Source: JBKBKN01 sp046294625
GTDB lineage: Bacteria > Bacteroidota > Bacteroidia > M30B66
Direction of reading: 5' to 3'
NCBI GenBank assembly: GCA_046294625.1
Contig: JBKBKN010000006.1
Span: forward strand, 1-64,000
Length of the DNA: 64,000 bases
Numbering within the stretch: position 1 is the first letter of the stretch; the number at the start of each line of letters is the position of its first letter. This document shows, one piece after another, positions 42,878-51,819 of this stretch. Position numbers and translations under genes: made by a program. Below the pieces are notes generated by a model, which made no database searches, had not been told where the DNA came from, and was given only the letters and a program-made list of their open reading frames with translations.

Positions 42878-43162
42878 TTAAAAATCATCGTCGTAGTAAT
42901 CATCATCGTCGTCATCATCAAACGATGGATCATCCAATTCTTCAGGAGCAGGCGCAAAATCATCTTCATCATCGTCATCATCTTCGAAGTCATCATCTTC
43001 AAAATCATCCTCATCGAAATCTTCGTCTTCTTCTTCATCGTCATCGTTACCACCTTTGGCAACTACTTGATGATAGTGCAATAATTCTGCAATGTTTTGT
43101 GTCTTAAACATCGCTTTCTTTTCCTTGACAAGACCTGAAACGGTCAGAACATTTTTAGCCAT
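42878..43162 (-). CDS. Small protein with a long Asp/Glu tail
   Basis: A 94-residue protein in two parts. Residues 1-38 are ordinary sequence (MAKNVLTVSGLVKEKKAMFK then TQNIAELLHYHQVVAKGG). Residues 39-94 are almost entirely Asp and Glu with spaced Phe and Tyr, with a short APAPEELDDPSF break, ending YYDDDF. The codons of the tail are mixed GAT/GAC and GAA/GAG, which argues for selection on the protein rather than a simple DNA repeat. Aromatic-spaced acidic tails often bind basic proteins or regulate nucleic-acid enzymes. I recognise no family and infer no specific job. The gene is divergent from the amino-acid dehydrogenase and convergent with anmK. Confidence 0.7.
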   Translation of the reverse strand: MAKNVLTVSGLVKEKKAMFKTQNIAELLHYHQVVAKGGNDDDEEEDEDFDEDDFEDDDFEDDDDDEDDFAPAPEELDDPSFDDDDDDDYYDDDF

Positions 43163-43264
43163 TGTAATGATGTTTTGTGAGTTTTGAAGTGTTGGTTTTC
43201 AAATGCCAAAATAAATAAATTCCATGATTCCAAAATTAAATCAGTTTTTTTTGATTCGGAATTC

Positions 43265-43272
43265 TAATTTTG
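43265..43272 (+). promoter_or_regulatory. -7 box of the amino-acid dehydrogenase gene
   Basis: TAATTTTG matches TAnnTTTG and lies 20 nt before the ATG at 43293. It falls downstream of the earlier in-frame start at 43224, so the shorter protein is the one made. Confidence 0.55.
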
Positions 43273-43292
43273 CCGCAAACATCACAAAAAAC

Positions 43293-44519
43293 ATGAAAGA
43301 ACTATTAAAGAAATTTGAGCACAAACAGCCTGAAATCGTTTTCGAATGGAAAGATCAGGAGACAGAAGCCGAAGGATGGGTGGTGATCAATTCGCTTCGT
43401 GGAGGAGCTGCAGGCGGGGGAACAAGAATGCGCAAAGGGCTCGATAAGCGCGAAGTGGAGTCCTTAGCCAAAACCATGGAAATTAAATTTACGGTTTCGG
43501 GTCCAGCAATCGGTGGTGCAAAAAGCGGCATCAACTTCGACCCAGCTGATCCGCGCAAGGGAGAAGTGTTAAAGAGATGGTATAAAGCGGTTTATCCGCT
43601 TTTAAAGAATTATTATGGCACCGGAGGTGATTTGAATGTGGATGAAATCCATGAAGTGATACCCATTACAGAAGCTTACGGGCTACTTCACCCTCAAGAA
43701 GGAGTTGTAAATGGGCATTTTGGCGCAGCCAATCAAGATAAAGTCAAGACAATAGAGCAGTTACGGGCAGGCGTGTCAAAGGTGGTAGAGAGCCCTGTTT
43801 TTTCTCCCGCTCCAACAGATAAATATGTAGTTGCTGATCTGATTACCGGCTATGGTGTGGCTGCTTCTGTCCTTCATTATTATAAACACATGGGTCATAG
43901 TCATTTCGGTAAAAGAGCCATTATACAAGGATGGGGAAATGTGGGTGCTGCTGCGGCTTATTACCTTGCTCAGGCCGGCGTTAAAATTGTGGGCATCATT
44001 GACCGTGTGGGAGGCGTGATTAACACCGAAGGTTTTACATTTATTGAAATAAAAGAGCTGTTTCTCAACAGGCACAAAAACACTTTGGTGAGTGAGCAAA
44101 TGCTGTCATTTGAGCAAATCAATCAAAAAATTTGGTCGGTACCGGCAGAGATTTTTATTCCTGCAGCTGCTTCGCGATTGGTCAACAGAGCACAGGTAGA
44201 TGAAATGCTCAACTCCGGACTGGAAGTGATTGCTTCCGGTGCCAATGTGCCTTTTGCCGATGCTGAAATTTTCTTTGGTCCTATTATGGAATATGCAGAT
44301 AATCGTTGTACGGTGATACCCGATTTTATTGCCAATTGCGGCATGGCGAGAGTGTTTGCCTATCTCATGCAATCTGATGTGGAAATTAGCGATCAAGCCA
44401 TTTTTGCTGATACATCTTCAATTATCGAATCTGCTATTCAGAAAGTAATTGCCATCAATAAAAGCGGAAAACATTTCTCTGAAAGTGCCTTTCAGATTGC
44501 ATTGGAGCAGTTGGTATAG
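43293..44519 (+). CDS. Glu/Leu/Phe/Val family amino-acid dehydrogenase
   Basis: A 408-residue member of the glutamate/leucine/phenylalanine/valine dehydrogenase superfamily. The N-terminal domain has WVVINSLRGGAAGGGTRMRK, then PAIGGAKSGINFDP with the catalytic lysine, and YGTGGDLNVDEIHEVI. The Rossmann part has AIIQGWGNVGAAAAYYLAQA, followed by VPAEIFIPAAASRLVN and VIPDFIANCGMA. It oxidatively deaminates an amino acid with NAD(P). The substrate cannot be fixed from sequence alone; the G-G-A-K-S-G loop fits both glutamate and branched-chain enzymes. An in-frame ATG at 43224 exists, but the -7 box at 43265 and the family start support 43293. Confidence 0.9.
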   Translation: MKELLKKFEHKQPEIVFEWKDQETEAEGWVVINSLRGGAAGGGTRMRKGLDKREVESLAKTMEIKFTVSGPAIGGAKSGINFDPADPRKGEVLKRWYKAVYPLLKNYYGTGGDLNVDEIHEVIPITEAYGLLHPQEGVVNGHFGAANQDKVKTIEQLRAGVSKVVESPVFSPAPTDKYVVADLITGYGVAASVLHYYKHMGHSHFGKRAIIQGWGNVGAAAAYYLAQAGVKIVGIIDRVGGVINTEGFTFIEIKELFLNRHKNTLVSEQMLSFEQINQKIWSVPAEIFIPAAASRLVNRAQVDEMLNSGLEVIASGANVPFADAEIFFGPIMEYADNRCTVIPDFIANCGMARVFAYLMQSDVEISDQAIFADTSSIIESAIQKVIAINKSGKHFSESAFQIALEQLV

Positions 44520-44545
44520 TGGGCAATCCGTTGATAGGTACAGAT

Positions 44546-45265
44546 TTATGAAGTGATGAATCCAATGAATTTGTCTCCAAGGGAAGTCAAAATTACAGAT
44601 GCGTCGTGATGATCTTAATGTGCCATTGTAGAACTTCTATCATCAAAATTGGTAAGTCCCGCACCCGTTGAAATTAGCGATTTGGCTTCTAGGTCAGCAT
44701 TGTAGTATTTAAATTCATATTTGTCTATTTGTGAGTTCGGATAGAATTTAGAAGAGTGATCAAAGTACCGATTATACGATCCAATTTCTACCTGCTCAAC
44801 ACTAAAGTCGCGAGCATGACGAAGTATGCTAACTTAATTTGCCGTTATCGATTCAATGAAATTTGTGAAAAGCATATTTTGCTCATAGGAAGTAAACTTT
44901 CACTCAACAGTATCGACAAGGATATTTGCCAAGAATTTCCTTTTGAAGTCAGCATTTGACTTGGAAGCTGTCTCGAAAGCCTTTGATATAAGGCCAAGAA
45001 ATTCTTCGGATTGTAAGTATTCTTGATTAATAGCTTATTTATCAATATTTTCAAATCTTTTTCCAAGCTCATACACAAATTTATTCGCCCTTTTCTGTTT
45101 TATTCGGCCGTATAAGTCAAATAGAAACTCGTTTATTATACCTCCAGCAACTTGGAAAATCAGGTTTATTTTAGTCTTTAGGAGACTAATTTTTATTTCA
45201 CGAAGAGCGATTATTGCGTCATTAATTTTGTCTTCCGTTTAACTTGATTTTATATCCTTTATCAT
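44546..45265 (-). pseudogene. Uncharacterised gene broken by five in-frame stop codons
   Basis: On the minus strand a single frame of 240 codons from ATG 45265 to TAA 44546 reads as a coherent protein if five internal stops are passed: TAA 45241-45239, TAA 45037-45035, TGA 44902-44900, TAA 44836-44834 and TAA 44617-44615. No frameshift is needed. Coherent pieces include INDAIIALREIKISLLKTK, INLIFQVAGGIINEFLFDLY, GRIKQKRANKFVYELGKRFE, YLQSEEFLGLISKAFETASK, DFKRKFLANILVDTVE and, at the end, SVILTSLGDKFIGFITS. The helical style (residues rich in K/R/E, A-x-x-x-S repeats, and a final L-T-x-L-G-x-x-F strand) resembles uncharacterised DUF4393-like proteins often found near defence or accessory loci. 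The family link is tentative. The gene is 17 nt from the secreted nuclease gene and fills an otherwise empty 760-nt gap. Confidence 0.75.
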
Positions 45266-45282
45266 AAATTAATTTACTTATC

Positions 45283-46332
45283 TTAAGGATTTCTGATTTC
45301 TTTTTTCAGAAACATATACACTGCAAAGTGGTCGCTGTATCCACCATCGTAGCGATCGCCAACAAAACTGCGGAAAGGATAGCCTTTGAAATTGCCTTCT
45401 TGTTGTTTTACGAAGGGCTTGTTGAAGACTAATTTTTTGTGATATACAAAGCCATTATCAGGGTCGCTGAGCAGCGCCGGGGTAATGATCATTTGATCGA
45501 ATAGATTCCATGCATCGTTCCAGGCAAGGGTGCCAATGCCGTCTTTATATAACTTCCATGAAGTATTATACAAGTCGCCTTCGGCGAGTTTGTCGCTTTT
45601 GCCTTTTGCACGCAAGCCTTCAGTTAAGCTTTTGTTTACAGGGTCATCGTTCAAATCACCCATGTAGATGATTTTTGCATTGGGTTCTTCGCGCATAATG
45701 GAGTCAACAACTGCCCTTCCTAATTGCGCTGCCAGCATTCGCAATGGTGCACTTCTTTTTTCGCCACCCCTTCGCGAAGGCCAGTGGGCTACCATGAAAT
45801 GCATGCGCTCTCCAAACAATTCGCCGGTAACCAAAAGTTGGTCACGTGTTCTAAAATTTTGATTCTCCGGATTCACCAACGTAACGGTGCGGGTCGAAAG
45901 CACTTTGAAATGGTCTTTTCTGTAAAGCAGAGCCACATCAACACCGCGGCGATCAGGGCCATCGAAATGAACTACCCCCATATTGCGCTGACGTAGGCCA
46001 TCTGTATTGATCAAATCTCTGAGCACCTGTGTATTTTCTACTTCGGCCAAGCCAATAACCGAAACCCCTTCCGGGGTCTTTTCAGTACCCATTTGGCTGA
46101 TTACTTTCGATAGCTTATTCAGTTTATCTTTATACTTGGCTGTGTTCCATTTTTTAGCGCCATTTGGCAAAAATTCTTCATCATTGGTGAGCGGGTCGTC
46201 GATTGTGTCGTACAAATTTTCGATGTTATAAAAACCTACACACACTAAATGATAAGCCTTGTCCTGATCGGTTTGTGCATGAATGAAGAAGCTAAACAGA
46301 ATGAATACGAACGAGTAAAGAAAGCGCGGCAT
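45283..46332 (-). CDS. Secreted endonuclease/exonuclease/phosphatase-fold protein
   Basis: A 349-residue EEP-fold enzyme with a signal peptide (MPRFLYSFVFILFSFFIHAQ). The usual metal and catalytic residues are present: N36/E38 in YNIENL, E97 in GLAEVEN, the RRGVDVALLY strand, H183 in HWPSR, D226 and N228 in MGDLNDDP, and D334/H335 in YSDHFAVY. This arrangement is that of Mg-dependent DNase I-like nucleases and phosphodiesterases. Export and the divergent TonB receptor / DUF5689 / OB-fold genes suggest that it cuts extracellular nucleic acid or phosphoesters. The exact substrate is not fixed by these motifs. The divergent gap 46333-46493 holds the receptor -7 box. Confidence 0.88.
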   Translation of the reverse strand: MPRFLYSFVFILFSFFIHAQTDQDKAYHLVCVGFYNIENLYDTIDDPLTNDEEFLPNGAKKWNTAKYKDKLNKLSKVISQMGTEKTPEGVSVIGLAEVENTQVLRDLINTDGLRQRNMGVVHFDGPDRRGVDVALLYRKDHFKVLSTRTVTLVNPENQNFRTRDQLLVTGELFGERMHFMVAHWPSRRGGEKRSAPLRMLAAQLGRAVVDSIMREEPNAKIIYMGDLNDDPVNKSLTEGLRAKGKSDKLAEGDLYNTSWKLYKDGIGTLAWNDAWNLFDQMIITPALLSDPDNGFVYHKKLVFNKPFVKQQEGNFKGYPFRSFVGDRYDGGYSDHFAVYMFLKKEIRNP

Positions 46333-46469
46333 GATGAATTCAAAGTTTTTAACGACAAATTAACAAGATTGTGAGCTATCATTCACAAATCATACCTTTA
46401 GATTTGTTAACCTTTCGTTAAATATAGGTTTTGTTAAAAAGTATTAATACAACAGATAAGAAAGCAGCC

Positions 46470-46477
46470 TATATTTG
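46470..46477 (+). promoter_or_regulatory. -7 box of the TonB-receptor operon
   Basis: TATATTTG matches TAnnTTTG, 16 nt before the receptor ATG at 46494. No upstream TTTG at 17-23 nt was found. Confidence 0.5.
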
Positions 46478-46493
46478 TCGCTGATTCTTTTAA

Positions 46494-49040
46494 ATGCGTG
46501 CAGGATACTTTTACCCGGTCATTATCATTACAGCTATGATAATCAATGGGCTCAATGCTCAAACCGACACTTTAATCGCTGTGAAAGCCAGCGACACAAC
46601 TCAACAAAAATATGTTCCGATCTTTAGTGTGAGCGGCGACGATCTTGACTCCGATCAGGGTGGGCAGGACGTTTCCGGTCTGCTTCAGTCTGCCAGAGAT
46701 TTATTTGCCAGTACGGCAGGTTTCCATTTCGGTACTGCCCGATTCAGAATAAGAGGCTACAGCACGGAGAATATGACTTTGATGATCAACGGGCTTCGAC
46801 TCAATGATCCGGAGAGTGGATTAGCCACTTTTGCTATTTGGGGTGGTTTGAACGATGTGACCCGTTTTCGTGAGCTTAGGCCTTATCTGCAAGCAAGCCG
46901 ATACAATTTTGCCGGAGTGGGTGGATATTCGCATGTAGAATCGCATGCCGGTGGTTTCAGAAAAGGTACATCATTTTCTTATGCATTAAGTAACCGAATT
47001 TTCCGCAACCGACTCATGTTTACCCATAGCACCGGTATGCAAGACAATGGATGGGCGTTTACTGTTTCGGCGTCGCGACGTTGGGCAGAAGAAGGTTTTG
47101 TAGAAGGAACTTTTTTCGATGCATGGAGTTACTATGCGGCTGCCGAAAAGAAAATTAATGATAAGCATAGCTTAAGCCTGATCACCTTTGGTGCACCGGT
47201 AATGCAAGGTCGTCAAGGATTTTCGATTCAAGAAGTTTATGACCTTGCCGGAACGAATTTCTACAATCCAAATTGGGGCTTTCAGACATTGCCCGACGGA
47301 AGTCAGGTAAAACGAAATGCCAGAGTGAGCCGCAATCACCAACCCATGTTTATTTTGACTGATTTCTTTAATCCGAAAGAGAATATCAAAATAATTACCT
47401 CAGCATTTTATTCTTTTGGGAGAAATGGATATTCGGGGCTCAATTGGTATGATGCAGCTGATCCTCGCCCTGACTTTTGGCGAAATCTTCCAAGTTTTCA
47501 TGCCAACACCAATCCGGCACGGGCAGAACAAATTGCCAATGCCTGGCAAAACGATGTGAACGTTCGCCAGATTAGATGGGATGATTTTTATTTTGCTAAC
47601 AGTAAGAATTTGTTCCTGTTGCGCAATCCGAATGGTGAAGAAGGAACTGTACTCATCGGTAACCGATCAAAGTATATAGTAGAAGAACAAATCACGGACC
47701 GTCAGCAGGGTGGAGGTAGTTTTGTGCTCAATAATCAGGTGAATGAGCGCCTTCATATTTCAACCGGATTGAACGTGACTATTTCACAAAGCAGAAACTA
47801 TAAGATATTAGATGATTTGTTAGGCGGAGATTTTTGGTTGGACGTGGATCAGTTTGCCTTGCGCGACTTTAACAACGACACGCTTGCACAAAATGACTTG
47901 AATGTGCCAAACCGGGTGGTGAGAAAAGGAGATGAGTTTGGCTACGATTATTTGATTCGAAACAACCATTACAATGCATTTTTTCAAGCAGAATATAGCT
48001 TGCCAAAATTTGATTTTTATGGCTCTACTTTTTTGTCACAATCATCGTTTTGGCGTGATGGAAGAATGATCAATGGTCGCTTTCCTGAAAATTCATTCGG
48101 TAAATCAGAAGTGCAACGCTTCACAAATACCGGATTTAAGGGCGGTATGACCTATAAAATCACAGGCAGACATTATGTCTATACAAATTTTGCTTTGTTT
48201 ACTAATGCTCCAATAAGCAGAGATGCTTTCATTTCACCTCGCACCAGAGATGATGTGGTAAGAGGTCTGCAGAATGAAACCGTTAATTCAGTAGATTTGA
48301 ATTATCAAATCAAGTATCCGCGCTTGAAAGGTCGTGTAACATATTTCAGAACAGAATTCAAGAATCTGGTTTGGTTCCGTAACTATTTCCATGATGAATT
48401 TCGTAATTTCATTAACTACACGCTCAATGGCGTAAACCAGCTTCACGAAGGCCTAGAGTTGGCGCTCGAGCACAATGTTACTTCTTCTCTTACCATGACC
48501 GTGGTTGGATCATTTGGGCAGTATATCTATAATTCTCGCCCAACAGCTACTGTAGTTCGTGAAAATTCACCAGAAGTGTTGGCTGAAAACAGAACAATCT
48601 TTTTAAAGAATTATCGAATAGGTGGTATGCCGCAAACAGCAGTTAGTTTTGGAGCACGATACAATGGAAAAAAATTCTGGTGGACTAGCATTAATGTGAA
48701 TTTCTTCGATGGCATTTATCTTGAACCCAATCCTGACCGTCGAAGTGCTGAAGCGCTTAGCAATTTTGTAGAGTCAGATCCACAGTGGAGCGAATTGCTC
48801 AATCAGGAAAGGTTACCTTCAAACTTTACCGTTGATTGCAGTATTGGTAAATCGTGGAGACGAAAAGGAAGTTTCATCAACCTGAGTGCCAATGTGAACA
48901 ATGCGCTTAATAACCAGAATTTTATCGTTTCAGGATTTGAGCAGCTTCGCTACATTCCTAATAGCCCCAATGCCTTCCCACCTCGATTAGTTTACAATCT
49001 TGGCGCTATTTACAACATTGTTTTATCCTACAGATTTTAA
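46494..49040 (+). CDS. TonB-dependent outer-membrane receptor
   Basis: An 848-residue TonB-dependent receptor. The signal peptide (about 1-22) is followed directly by the plug, without the N-terminal carboxypeptidase-like domain of SusC proteins. Plug residues include FSVSGDDLDSDQGGQDVSG, LLQSARDLFASTAGF, ARFRIRGYSTENMTLMINGL and RLNDPESGLATFAIWGGLND. About 22 amphipathic strands follow, ending with LGAIYNIVLSYRF, a C-terminal Phe. It would import a ligand using TonB energy. The next genes (DUF5689 lipoprotein, T9SS OB-fold protein) begin 14 and 26 nt after one another. Together with the divergent secreted nuclease this suggests a nucleic-acid or phosphoester ligand, which is inference. Confidence 0.92.
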   Translation: MRAGYFYPVIIITAMIINGLNAQTDTLIAVKASDTTQQKYVPIFSVSGDDLDSDQGGQDVSGLLQSARDLFASTAGFHFGTARFRIRGYSTENMTLMINGLRLNDPESGLATFAIWGGLNDVTRFRELRPYLQASRYNFAGVGGYSHVESHAGGFRKGTSFSYALSNRIFRNRLMFTHSTGMQDNGWAFTVSASRRWAEEGFVEGTFFDAWSYYAAAEKKINDKHSLSLITFGAPVMQGRQGFSIQEVYDLAGTNFYNPNWGFQTLPDGSQVKRNARVSRNHQPMFILTDFFNPKENIKIITSAFYSFGRNGYSGLNWYDAADPRPDFWRNLPSFHANTNPARAEQIANAWQNDVNVRQIRWDDFYFANSKNLFLLRNPNGEEGTVLIGNRSKYIVEEQITDRQQGGGSFVLNNQVNERLHISTGLNVTISQSRNYKILDDLLGGDFWLDVDQFALRDFNNDTLAQNDLNVPNRVVRKGDEFGYDYLIRNNHYNAFFQAEYSLPKFDFYGSTFLSQSSFWRDGRMINGRFPENSFGKSEVQRFTNTGFKGGMTYKITGRHYVYTNFALFTNAPISRDAFISPRTRDDVVRGLQNETVNSVDLNYQIKYPRLKGRVTYFRTEFKNLVWFRNYFHDEFRNFINYTLNGVNQLHEGLELALEHNVTSSLTMTVVGSFGQYIYNSRPTATVVRENSPEVLAENRTIFLKNYRIGGMPQTAVSFGARYNGKKFWWTSINVNFFDGIYLEPNPDRRSAEALSNFVESDPQWSELLNQERLPSNFTVDCSIGKSWRRKGSFINLSANVNNALNNQNFIVSGFEQLRYIPNSPNAFPPRLVYNLGAIYNIVLSYRF

Positions 49041-49054
49041 AGAATTTCCCGAAT

Positions 49055-50326
49055 ATGAATACTTACCATAAATTTTTTGCAACTTCACTTACCCTGATTA
49101 CGCTTGCCTTTTCTTCTTGTAAGAAAGAGTTTGACTCCCCGCCACCAAGAACTATTCCGGTAGGTAACATTCTCACTGTGGCCGAATTGCGCGCTTTATA
49201 TGTCGATCAGAATGTGAGAATCACCGGAGACTCTTCTGTATTTGCTGTGGTTACAGCCGATGAGCAATCGGGAAATCTGTTTCGCAACGTATATGTTGAA
49301 GACAATACAGGTGCAATCAACTTAAGACTGAACACGTCAGGTGGGCTTTATGAAGGTGATTCTATTCGCATCTACTTAAAAGGAACTACAGTAAGCCGTT
49401 TTAATGGCATGCTGCAACTCGACTCCGTAGATGTGGATCGAAACATTATTAAACAAGCAGTTGGACGCTTTCGTCAACCTGTAGATATTGATTTAACTCA
49501 GGTGAATTCATCTATGCAATCGCGCTTGATTAGACTCACTGATGTCCAGTTCACAGAAGCCGACATGAACAGACCTTATGCCGATGCAGTGAATTTGCAG
49601 TCGGTTAACAGGTCCATTCAAGATTGTAATGGTAATTCTACCATAGTACGCTCAAGCGGATTTGCAGGATTTGCCTCGCAGCTAACCCCTACAGGAAAAG
49701 GCTCTATGATTGCCATTGTGGGCGAATTTAACGGCACCATGCAGTTGTATATACGACGCACGTCGGAAGTGAATATGACACAAGAGCGTTGTGGAGGTGG
49801 AACCAATCCGCAAGGTATTGATGTGCTCAATGAGTCTTTCTTGGGTGTTTCCAACAATACTGATTTCAATGCTTTTGGTTGGATCAATATCTCTACTCAA
49901 GGTTCAAGAGTTTGGAGAGGGCGAATATTCAACGAAGACAGATATATTCAGGCAAATTCTTTTCAATCAACTGATCCTGCCAATGAATCATGGCTGATTA
50001 CACCTGCCATCATTAATAGCCCAACGAAAAAGCTAAGGTTTAAATCGGCAGTGGCCTTTTATACACATCAAGGTCTGACCGTGCTCATTAGCACCAATTA
50101 CACCGGCGGCAACCCAACCAATGCCAACTGGACTACCATTACAGCACCAATTGCCGGCGCATCTAATAGCAACTATCAGTGGGTTGACTCCGGCGATGTT
50201 CCACTATTTGGCTATTTACCCGAAGGATACGAGGGCAATTTCCATATAGCTTTCCGCTACAATGGTTCCGGTCCTAACGGGCAGACCGGCACGGTTGCAT
50301 TAGACGATATTTCCGTAACAAACTAA
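49055..50326 (+). CDS. DUF5689 surface lipoprotein with choice-of-anchor-type C-domain
   Basis: A 423-residue lipoprotein. The signal ends at the lipobox in LITLAFSSCKKEFDSPPP. Residues about 35-250 fit DUF5689: TVAELRALYVDQNVRITGDS, SVFAVVTADEQSGNLFRNVY, EGDSIRIYLKGTTVSRFNG and LTPTGKGSMIAIVGEFNGTM. This has OB-fold-like strands with a G-D-S-I-x-I-x-L core. Residues about 255-423 are a beta-sandwich of the choice-of-anchor J style (NESFLGVSNNTDFNAFGWIN; NESWLITPAIINSP; VALDDISVTN). It is the SusD-position partner of the receptor but not a SusD fold. It is probably surface-exposed and holds ligand for the receptor. It starts 14 nt after the receptor gene. Confidence 0.88.
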   Translation: MNTYHKFFATSLTLITLAFSSCKKEFDSPPPRTIPVGNILTVAELRALYVDQNVRITGDSSVFAVVTADEQSGNLFRNVYVEDNTGAINLRLNTSGGLYEGDSIRIYLKGTTVSRFNGMLQLDSVDVDRNIIKQAVGRFRQPVDIDLTQVNSSMQSRLIRLTDVQFTEADMNRPYADAVNLQSVNRSIQDCNGNSTIVRSSGFAGFASQLTPTGKGSMIAIVGEFNGTMQLYIRRTSEVNMTQERCGGGTNPQGIDVLNESFLGVSNNTDFNAFGWINISTQGSRVWRGRIFNEDRYIQANSFQSTDPANESWLITPAIINSPTKKLRFKSAVAFYTHQGLTVLISTNYTGGNPTNANWTTITAPIAGASNSNYQWVDSGDVPLFGYLPEGYEGNFHIAFRYNGSGPNGQTGTVALDDISVTN

Positions 50327-50352
50327 AAATATACAACAATAAACAATTCATC

Positions 50353-51714
50353 ATGAAGAAGTTAATCATGCTTTCGGCACTTGCACTCGGATTGAATGCT
50401 AATGCCCAATTTTTACTCACCAACAATTTCAGTACCTGGGACAATGGTACAGTGGTTGGCTGGAATGGCAACACTACACATTCTACCAACCTCACCATCA
50501 CAGAAGTGACCGATGGAGCTGTATTTGGTTCATCAGCTGTGCAATTGGCTACTGCAGGAACGCAGCACCGTCGTTTTTCATCTGATCCGGTTCCCGTAGA
50601 AGAGAATATAGAATATCGATTCAAGTATTTTGCACGCGGAAAAGGTAGTATCCGTGTAGGTTTATTTGACAATGATTTGGGTAATGGAGATTTTGGTTAC
50701 AAATACAGTCCTTATTTTGTATTAGACTCTCAAGAATGGTTAGAAATTAACCAATCTATTATTGCAGATACTACTTATCCGATCGCGCAGTTTATTTTTT
50801 CGGTATTAAATACTATTGAAGCAAATGGTCATATCCAAATTGATAGTGTGTCAATTACATCAAGTGAACTTGAGCAAATCACCATACAGGACATTCAATT
50901 TACTACATCTGCAGACGGCGCATCGCCACTCGTAGATCAGGTAGTGACCACAGGTGGCATTGTAACTGGGATTAAATCTAATCCCAATGGAGGTTATTTT
51001 CTTCAGGCTGGAAGTGGATTATGGTCAGGTATTTATGTGTTCGATCCAGCTAATGTATCTTCTACCGCCATTGGCGATAGTATTATTCTCACTGGTGTGG
51101 TGGAAGAACGTTTTGGTAATACACAATTAACCAATATTGCGGCATTTGGCAAAGTGTCCAGCGGAAATAACTTGCCGGCGGCCATAACAGCCCCAACGGG
51201 TACTATTTCTTCAGAACCTTACGAAGGAATTCTGGTGCGCGCGTTCGAAGCCACCTGCACTGCTGCACCTAATGTTCAAAATGTGTGGACACTGAATGAT
51301 GGTTCAGGAAATGTGTTTGTTGATGATGACATCTATCAGCATACCCCTGTTGTGGTAAATAGCAGATACAATGTTACGGGTCCTTTATATTTTACCTTTT
51401 CTCAATTTAGAATTTTACCGCGTTTTCCTCAGGATGTGGAATTGGTTCAACCTTCGACAGTCAATACAATGCTCGCTCAAAATATTTCTGTATTCCCAAA
51501 TCCTGCGAGCGATTTTATACAAATTCAATTAGATAACCGTAACAGCAACACACGCATTGAGCTGATGGATTGGAGCGGACGTGTGGTGAAAAGCATTAAT
51601 GCAGCCAATGATGACCTAATAAATCTAAATGTATCTGATTTGAATCAGGGGCTTTACATACTTCATGTTATTTCTTCCGATAAGCGCTTTTCACAATCAG
51701 TGCTTCTGAAATAA
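50353..51714 (+). CDS. T9SS-exported OB-fold protein
   Basis: A 453-residue exported protein (signal peptide MKKLIMLSALALGLNANA). Residues about 20-170 are a jelly-roll-like carbohydrate-binding-style domain (NNFSTWDNGTVVGWNG; RFKYFARGKGSIRVGLFDN). Residues about 178-370 carry an OB-fold like that found in extracellular nucleases of the YhcR type: TIQDIQFTTSADGASPLVDQ, VVTTGGIVTGI, GGYFLQAGSGLWSGIYVFDP and GDSIILTGVVEERFGNTQL. No nuclease catalytic domain follows. A T9SS type A sorting domain ends it (VFPNPASD, then ELMDWSGRVV and LNQGLYILHV). It is the last gene of the operon, with a strong terminator. A role in binding polymer at the surface is inferred. Confidence 0.85.
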   Translation: MKKLIMLSALALGLNANAQFLLTNNFSTWDNGTVVGWNGNTTHSTNLTITEVTDGAVFGSSAVQLATAGTQHRRFSSDPVPVEENIEYRFKYFARGKGSIRVGLFDNDLGNGDFGYKYSPYFVLDSQEWLEINQSIIADTTYPIAQFIFSVLNTIEANGHIQIDSVSITSSELEQITIQDIQFTTSADGASPLVDQVVTTGGIVTGIKSNPNGGYFLQAGSGLWSGIYVFDPANVSSTAIGDSIILTGVVEERFGNTQLTNIAAFGKVSSGNNLPAAITAPTGTISSEPYEGILVRAFEATCTAAPNVQNVWTLNDGSGNVFVDDDIYQHTPVVVNSRYNVTGPLYFTFSQFRILPRFPQDVELVQPSTVNTMLAQNISVFPNPASDFIQIQLDNRNSNTRIELMDWSGRVVKSINAANDDLINLNVSDLNQGLYILHVISSDKRFSQSVLLK

Positions 51715-51738
51715 TCTATCCATAAATTTTTATAGCTG

Positions 51739-51769
51739 AAAAGCGGGAACAATAATTTCCCGCTTTTTT
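51739..51769 (+). terminator. Terminator of the TonB-receptor operon
   Basis: AAAAGCGGGAA (51739-51749) and TTCCCGCTTTT (51757-51767) form an 11-bp stem with a 7-nt loop, ending in a T-run to 51769. It lies 24 nt past the OB-fold gene stop. Confidence 0.93.
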
Positions 51770-51819
51770 ATTGGTGGAGACATATCCCATTTTCGCTGTT
51801 TTGCGCTACTTTTACCCAC

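Noticed and set aside
42925..43107. Plus-strand His-rich frame opposite the acidic tail
   Set aside because: Poly-His is the direct antisense reading of GAT/GAC Asp codons; no start context or family.
43224..43292. Earlier ATG for the amino-acid dehydrogenase
   Set aside because: The TAATTTTG box at 43265 lies downstream of it, and the extra 23 residues have no family counterpart.
44546..45265. Genetic-code change (stop codons read as sense) as explanation for the five stops
   Set aside because: All intact genes in the window end in TAA, TGA or TAG and do not contain internal stops, so a global code change is excluded.
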